Source of the DNA: JAKFWI01 sp035549875 | GTDB taxonomy: Bacteria > Pseudomonadota > Alphaproteobacteria > Caulobacterales > Aquidulcibacteraceae | Assembly (NCBI GenBank): GCA_035549875.1 | Contig: DASZPV010000008.1 | Coordinates: 10,434 to 74,433, forward strand | Length of the DNA stretch: 64,000 bases | Direction: 5' to 3' | In this document: in pieces, positions 60,819 to 64,000 of the stretch | Layout of the letters: the number at the start of each line of letters is the position of its first letter | How positions within the stretch are numbered: position 1 is the first letter of the stretch | Position numbers and translations under genes: made by a program | The notes under the pieces: generated by a model | What the model was told of the DNA's origin: nothing | The model's database searches: none | The model's input: only the letters and a program-made list of their open reading frames with translations

Positions 60819-60846
60819 GGGTCGGCGCGTCCGCGCCGGCCCTTTT
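60819..60846 (+). terminator. Rho-independent terminator of rpsA
   Basis: GGGTCGGCGCG (60819-60829) pairs with CGCGCCGGCCC (60832-60842) with one G-T wobble, followed by TTTTCTTT. Classic intrinsic terminator 24 bp after the rpsA stop. Confidence 0.85.
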
Positions 60847-60873
60847 CTTTCGTGCTGTTTTTCTTACAAATTC

Positions 60874-60902
60874 TTGACGGGCGCCGCTAGGCGATGTTCT
60901 CT
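60874..60902 (+). promoter_or_regulatory. Possible ihfB promoter
   Basis: TTGACG at 60874-60879 is a good alphaproteobacterial -35. With a 17-bp spacer the -10 would be TTCTCT at 60897-60902, a weak match. It lies between the rpsA terminator and ihfB, so ihfB needs a promoter here. Confidence 0.4.
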
Positions 60903-60927
60903 GCTGCCGGTAAGGGAGCTGGAGCGC

Positions 60928-61233
60928 ATGCTGAGATCCGAGCTCGTGGCGCGACTGCAGCAGAAATTCAGCCATTGGAAGGCCTCCGAGGTCGAAACCA
61001 TGGTCGATTGCGTGCTGGAGCAAATCTCCGACGCGCTGGAACGTGGCGACCGGGTGGAAATCCGCGGCTTCGGCGCCTTCTCCGTGCGCACGCGCGACGC
61101 GCGCGTCGGCCGCAATCCGCGCACCGGCGCTTCGGTGGGCGTGGAGGCCAAGAGAGTGCCCTTCTTCAAAGCGGGCAAAGAATTGCGCGCCCATGTCACC
61201 AACGGCGAAGACTTGCCGGACGACGACGAATAA
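60928..61233 (+). CDS. ihfB: Integration host factor subunit beta
   Basis: A 101-residue HU/IHF-family DNA-bending protein. The start 'MLRSELVARLQQKF' and the arm region 'RGFGAFSVRTRDARVGRNPRTG' (split) with the intercalating Pro in 'RNPRTG' identify IHF-beta; the acidic tail EDLPDDDE is common in alphaproteobacteria. AAGGGAG and GGAG precede the ATG at 60928. Its place after rpsA is conserved. Confidence 0.94.
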   Translation: MLRSELVARLQQKFSHWKASEVETMVDCVLEQISDALERGDRVEIRGFGAFSVRTRDARVGRNPRTGASVGVEAKRVPFFKAGKELRAHVTNGEDLPDDDE

Positions 61234-61258
61234 TCCCGAACCTTTAGAAAGACCTCAC

Positions 61259-61663
61259 ATGCTCAAGGAATTTCGCGATTTCGCGATGCGCGGCAATGTT
61301 GTCGATCTCGCCATCGGCGTCATCATCGGCGCGGCGTTCGGCAACATCGTCAATTCGCTCGTCACCGATGTGATCATGCCGCCGGTCGGCATCCTCACCG
61401 GCGGCATCGATTTTTCGAAAATGGCCTACACTTTGGCGCCGGCTCATATCGGGCCGGACGGCAAGGAAATTCCCGCCACCGTGGTCGGCTATGGCCGGTT
61501 CATCAATTTCATCATCACGTTCGTGATTGTCGCCTGGGCGATGTTCATTATCGTCAAGCTGATGAACGCGATGCGCAAGAAGGAAGCCGAGCATCCCGCC
61601 GCGCCGCCCACGACCGAAGAAAAGCTCCTCACAGAGATCCGCGATTTGCTGGCGAAGAAGTAG
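61259..61663 (+). CDS. mscL: Large-conductance mechanosensitive channel
   Basis: A 134-residue inner-membrane channel that releases solutes on hypo-osmotic shock. The N-terminal helix and gate are 'FRDFAMRGNVVDLAIGVIIG', the second span is 'FINFIITFVIVAWAMFIIV', and the C-terminal helix bundle is 'TEEKLLTEIRDLLAKK'. The ATG at 61259 is 26 bp after ihfB. Length is normal. Confidence 0.95.
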   Translation: MLKEFRDFAMRGNVVDLAIGVIIGAAFGNIVNSLVTDVIMPPVGILTGGIDFSKMAYTLAPAHIGPDGKEIPATVVGYGRFINFIITFVIVAWAMFIIVKLMNAMRKKEAEHPAAPPTTEEKLLTEIRDLLAKK

Positions 61664-61681
61664 GCCGCTTCCCATATAGGC

Positions 61682-61751
61682 TTTGCCGTATCGGCAAAAA
61701 GCGGGGTGGAGGCAGCCTCCCTCAACCGGCTCTACGAATGCCTCCACCCCG
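61682..61751 (+). other. Stacked and alternative RNA hairpins after mscL
   Basis: TTTGCCG-TAT-CGGCAAA (61682-61698) is followed by a perfect 13-bp stem, CGGGGTGGAGGCA (61702-61714) with its complement at 61739-61751 around a 24-nt loop. The GGAGGC at 61708-61713 can also pair with GCCTCC at 61715-61720, so two folds exclude one another. A short A-rich stretch and TTTTT follow (61760-61776). It could be a terminator, an attenuator or a small RNA. Confidence 0.5.
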
Positions 61752-61795
61752 TTGGCCATAAAAATCTTGACTTTTTAAACCCAAGCGGTTAGGTT

Positions 61796-61988
61796 TTGCC
61801 CACGATCCTGTCGATCTCCGGCATGCGTGTGGTGATCTACCCGAACGATCATCGGCCCCGGAGGACCGCCCGAGATTCGCGAGAACTATGGTTTTTCGCG
61901 CGCCGCTCTGGGCCGTCTGAAAGCGGCGCTGCATGCGGCCTTGACCGATTTATGCACGGCGTGGAGCGATATGCATGGCCAGCCTTGA
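61796..61988 (+). pseudogene. Broken DUF4160-family gene
   Basis: The N-end, read from a TTG at 61796, gives MPTILSISGMRVVIYPNDHRP, the standard DUF4160 opening. The C-end, GGPPEIRENYGFSRAALGRL onward to WSDMHGQP and TGA at 61986-61988, is in a different frame from about 61857. The usual middle part with the HVHV-type motif (about 19-20 residues) is missing, so an internal deletion of a length not divisible by three has removed it and shifted the frame. The downstream DUF2442 gene overlaps its end, as in intact pairs. Confidence 0.75.
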
Positions 61989-62388
61989 TGAGATTAACCG
62001 CGCGAACGCGCGGGGCAGAGCGCAGCGGGAAAAAAATCCCGCTGCGCTCTCTGCTCGCTATGACGCACGCAGCGGCAAGATCGTCATCGCGCTCGCCAGC
62101 GGCCTTGAGATCGCCTTCGCGCCATTCGCCGCGCAGGGGCTCGAACATGCGTCCGCCGCCGACCTCAAAACGATCGAGATAACCCCCTCGGGGCTTGGTC
62201 TTCATTTCCCTAAGATCGACGCCGATATCTATATTCCCGCTTTGCTCGAAGGGTTTCTCGGGTCGAAGGCATGGAGCGCGTCGCGTTTGGGAGCGGCCGG
62301 CGGGCGCGCGAAATCAGCGTCGAAGCGCGAGGCATCACGACAAAACGGCAAACTCGGCGGTCGCCCGCGCAAAGTGAAGGCGCAATGA
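61975..62388 (+). CDS. DUF2442-family protein
   Basis: A 137-residue protein whose middle ('SARYDARSGKIVIALASGLEIAFAP', split) and 'ITPSGLGLHFPKIDADIYIPALLEG' (split) match DUF2442 proteins, commonly encoded next to DUF4160 as a small two-gene module resembling toxin-antitoxin or phage-defence pairs. The C-end is a basic Lys/Arg/Ala/Gly-rich tail. Its ATG lies inside the end of the broken DUF4160 gene and its stop overlaps the trpF start (ATGA), so it may now survive through coupling to trpF. Confidence 0.75.
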   Translation: MASLDEINRANARGRAQREKNPAALSARYDARSGKIVIALASGLEIAFAPFAAQGLEHASAADLKTIEITPSGLGLHFPKIDADIYIPALLEGFLGSKAWSASRLGAAGGRAKSASKREASRQNGKLGGRPRKVKAQ

Positions 62389-63023
62389 CCGACGTCAAAA
62401 TCTGCGGGCTCAAGACAGCCGAAGCGGTCAACGCCGCGCTCTCGGGCGAGGCACGCTTCGTCGGCTTCGTGTTCTTCCCGCCCAGCCCGCGCAATATCGC
62501 GCCGGAAGCGGCCCGCCCGCTGGCGGCGCTGGCGCGGGGCAAGGCCGATATCGTGGCGGTAACGGTCGATGCGGGCGATGCGCTGCTGGCGATGATCGCC
62601 GAGCGCGTCGCGCCGGATTGGATCCAGCTTCACGGCAACGAAACGCCCGCCCGCGCCGCCGAGGTCAGGCGCTTCGCGAAGAAGGGCGTGATCAAGGCCC
62701 TGCCGATCGCGCGCAGCGAGGATTTCGCCGCCGCAGCGCCGTTCGAGCCGGTGGCTGATTGGCTGATGTTCGACGCCAAGGCCCCGCCTGAAGCCGATCG
62801 CCCCGGCGGTCATGGCGCTTCGTTCGATTGGGCGATGCTGGCGGGCCGCCGCTTTGGCCGCCCCTGGCTGTTGTCCGGCGGCCTTACCCCGGAAAACGTC
62901 CCCGCGGCCGTGGCGGCCAGCGGGGCGGGGGCGCTGGACGTATCCTCTGGCGTGGAATCCGCCCCCGGGATAAAGGACCCGGCCCGCATCGCGGCCTTCC
63001 TTGCGGCGGCGAAAAAGGCCTAA
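62385..63023 (+). CDS. trpF: Phosphoribosylanthranilate isomerase
   Basis: A 212-residue TIM-barrel enzyme of tryptophan synthesis. The catalytic Cys is in 'DVKICGLKTAEAVNAAL', the acid Asp in 'VTVDAGDALLA', 'IQLHGNETPARAAEVR' and 'WLLSGGLTPENVPAAV' bind phosphate, and 'LDVSSGVESAPGIKD' closes the site. The ATG at 62385 overlaps the DUF2442 stop. trpB follows after 10 bp, as expected. Confidence 0.94.
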   Translation: MTDVKICGLKTAEAVNAALSGEARFVGFVFFPPSPRNIAPEAARPLAALARGKADIVAVTVDAGDALLAMIAERVAPDWIQLHGNETPARAAEVRRFAKKGVIKALPIARSEDFAAAAPFEPVADWLMFDAKAPPEADRPGGHGASFDWAMLAGRRFGRPWLLSGGLTPENVPAAVAASGAGALDVSSGVESAPGIKDPARIAAFLAAAKKA

Positions 63024-63033
63024 AATCATCCTC

Positions 63034-64000
63034 ATGGCTTCAGACGGAACGTTGTTGCGCAACACGCGCGAACTGCCCGATGAGCGCGGCCGGTTCGGCG
63101 AATTCGGCGGCCGCTACGTTGCCGAGACGCTGATGCCGCTGGTGCTCGATCTGGAGCGCGCCTATCGCGCCGCGCAGGCCGATCCGGCCTATCAGGCCGA
63201 ACTCGACGTATTTCTGCGCGATTACGTCGGCCGGCCGAGCCCGCTCTATTTTGCCGAGCGCCTGACGGCGCATTACGGCGCGGCGAAAATCTATTTCAAA
63301 CGCGACGAGTTGAATCACACCGGCGCGCACAAGATCAATCATTGCCTTGGCCAGGTGATGCTTGCCAAGCGCATGGGCAAGACGCGCATCATCGCCGAAA
63401 CCGGCGCCGGTCAGCACGGCGTCGCCACCGCCACAGTCTGCGCGCGGTTTGATTTACCCTGCGTCGTGTTCATGGGCGTCACCGATATCGAGCGGCAGAA
63501 GCCGAATGTGTTCCGCATGAAACTGCTCGGCGCCGAAGTGCGCCCGGTCGATAGCGGAACCGGCACGCTGAAAGACGCGATGAACGAAGCGCTGCGCGAC
63601 TGGGCCACGAACGTCGACAACACTTACTACATCATCGGCACCGTCGCCGGCCCACATCCGTACCCGATGCTCGTGCGCGACTTCCAGAGCATCATCGGCC
63701 GCGAAGTGAAAGAGCAGAGCATGCAGCAGAATGGCCGCCTGCCCGATTCGCTGGTCGCCTGCGTCGGCGGCGGTTCCAACGCCATCGGCCTGTTCTATCC
63801 CTTCATCGGCGACGAGGGCGTGCGCATGATCGGCGTCGAAGCCGGCGGGCACGGCATCGACACCGGCAAGCACGCGGCGCCGCTTACCGCCGGCCGTCCG
63901 GGCGTGCTACACGGCAACCGCACCTACCTGATGAACGACGAAGACGGCCAGATCATCGAAACCCACTCGGTGTCGGCCGGCCTCGACTATCCCGGCGTCG
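63034..64000 (+). CDS. trpB: Tryptophan synthase beta subunit, N-terminal part (runs off window)
   Basis: The first 322 residues of TrpB, open to the window end; the full protein is about 400. 'GRFGEFGGRYVAETLMPL' and the PLP Lys in 'RDELNHTGAHKINHC', 'AETGAGQHGVATATVCA' and the glycine-rich phosphate loop 'CVGGGSNAIGLFYPF' are all present. It joins indole and serine to tryptophan. It starts 10 bp after trpF in the usual trpFBA order. Confidence 0.96.
   Translation, partial: MASDGTLLRNTRELPDERGRFGEFGGRYVAETLMPLVLDLERAYRAAQADPAYQAELDVFLRDYVGRPSPLYFAERLTAHYGAAKIYFKRDELNHTGAHKINHCLGQVMLAKRMGKTRIIAETGAGQHGVATATVCARFDLPCVVFMGVTDIERQKPNVFRMKLLGAEVRPVDSGTGTLKDAMNEALRDWATNVDNTYYIIGTVAGPHPYPMLVRDFQSIIGREVKEQSMQQNGRLPDSLVACVGGGSNAIGLFYPFIGDEGVRMIGVEAGGHGIDTGKHAAPLTAGRPGVLHGNRTYLMNDEDGQIIETHSVSAGLDYPGV

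Noticed and set aside
1..64000. CRISPR arrays, prophage, insertion sequences, rRNA operons, replication origin
   Set aside because: I found no regularly spaced direct repeats, transposase or integrase genes, structural phage genes, rRNA sequence or DnaA-box clusters.

Overview
The window is about 64 kb of a high-GC alphaproteobacterial chromosome. The evidence is the FYDLN-acid (TIGR02300) zinc-ribbon protein found in that class, the aroA-cmk-rpsA-ihfB and trpF-trpB orders, a CP4-like class II EPSP synthase, TonB-dependent receptors and a BoxR-controlled benzoyl-CoA cluster. I cannot name the genus; the mix would suit a Caulobacterales, Sphingomonadales or Micropepsales-like heterotroph. I saw no phage, insertion sequence, CRISPR array or rRNA. 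The only RNA gene is tRNA-Ala(GGC).

Layout. 1-5.1 kb: the end of a TonB-dependent receptor, then a leftward operon of a di-heme peroxidase-like cytochrome c, an OmpA-like protein and a CPA2 cation/proton antiporter. 5.5-10 kb: a rightward block of a class III CoA-transferase, two HgdB/HadB-fold proteins without the usual cluster cysteines, and PurU. 10-14.4 kb: leftward aldo/keto reductase, BoxD-type aldehyde dehydrogenase, PaaG-like isomerase, DUF4863 protein and flavodoxin. 14.4-24.2 kb: rightward boxR, boxC, boxB, benzoate-CoA ligase, a hydrolase, thiolase, PaaH and PaaF, mostly with overlapping start and stop codons. Together these encode aerobic benzoate breakdown through benzoyl-CoA epoxide to acetyl-CoA, succinyl-CoA and formate. 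The usual BoxB reductase BoxA is absent from the window. Three TGCA-N6-TGCA-like boxes lie at the BoxR-controlled promoters.

24.3-28.2 kb: an envelope cluster of unknown function (TPR lipoprotein, two single-span membrane proteins, TerB-like protein). 28.2-32.7 kb: a TauE/SafE permease and a TetR-HlyD-ABC ATPase-ABC permease efflux operon with a promoter that looks leaderless. 33-34.3 kb: HMG-CoA lyase and a MAPEG protein. 34.4-47.7 kb: a polyamine island with a PotFGHI-type importer, the gamma-glutamyl route (two PuuA paralogues, PuuB, PuuC, PuuD) and two class III aminotransferases. 47.8-54.7 kb: xylose isomerase, xylulokinase and sugar porter, divergent from an ACS-family transporter and an L-rhamnonate-dehydratase-like enzyme.

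54.8-64 kb: housekeeping genes (tRNA-Ala, TIGR02300, aroA, cmk, rpsA, ihfB, mscL, trpF, trpB). These carry signs of rearrangement: an outer-membrane protein gene sits between cmk and a duplicated remnant of the cmk 3' end, and a DUF4160/DUF2442 pair lies in front of trpF with its DUF4160 half broken by an internal deletion and frameshift.

The observations most worth checking are the cysteine-poor HgdB-like pair, the box cluster with a flavodoxin but no BoxA, the cmk tail remnant, the broken DUF4160 gene, the CX3CH heme motif and the alternative hairpins after mscL.
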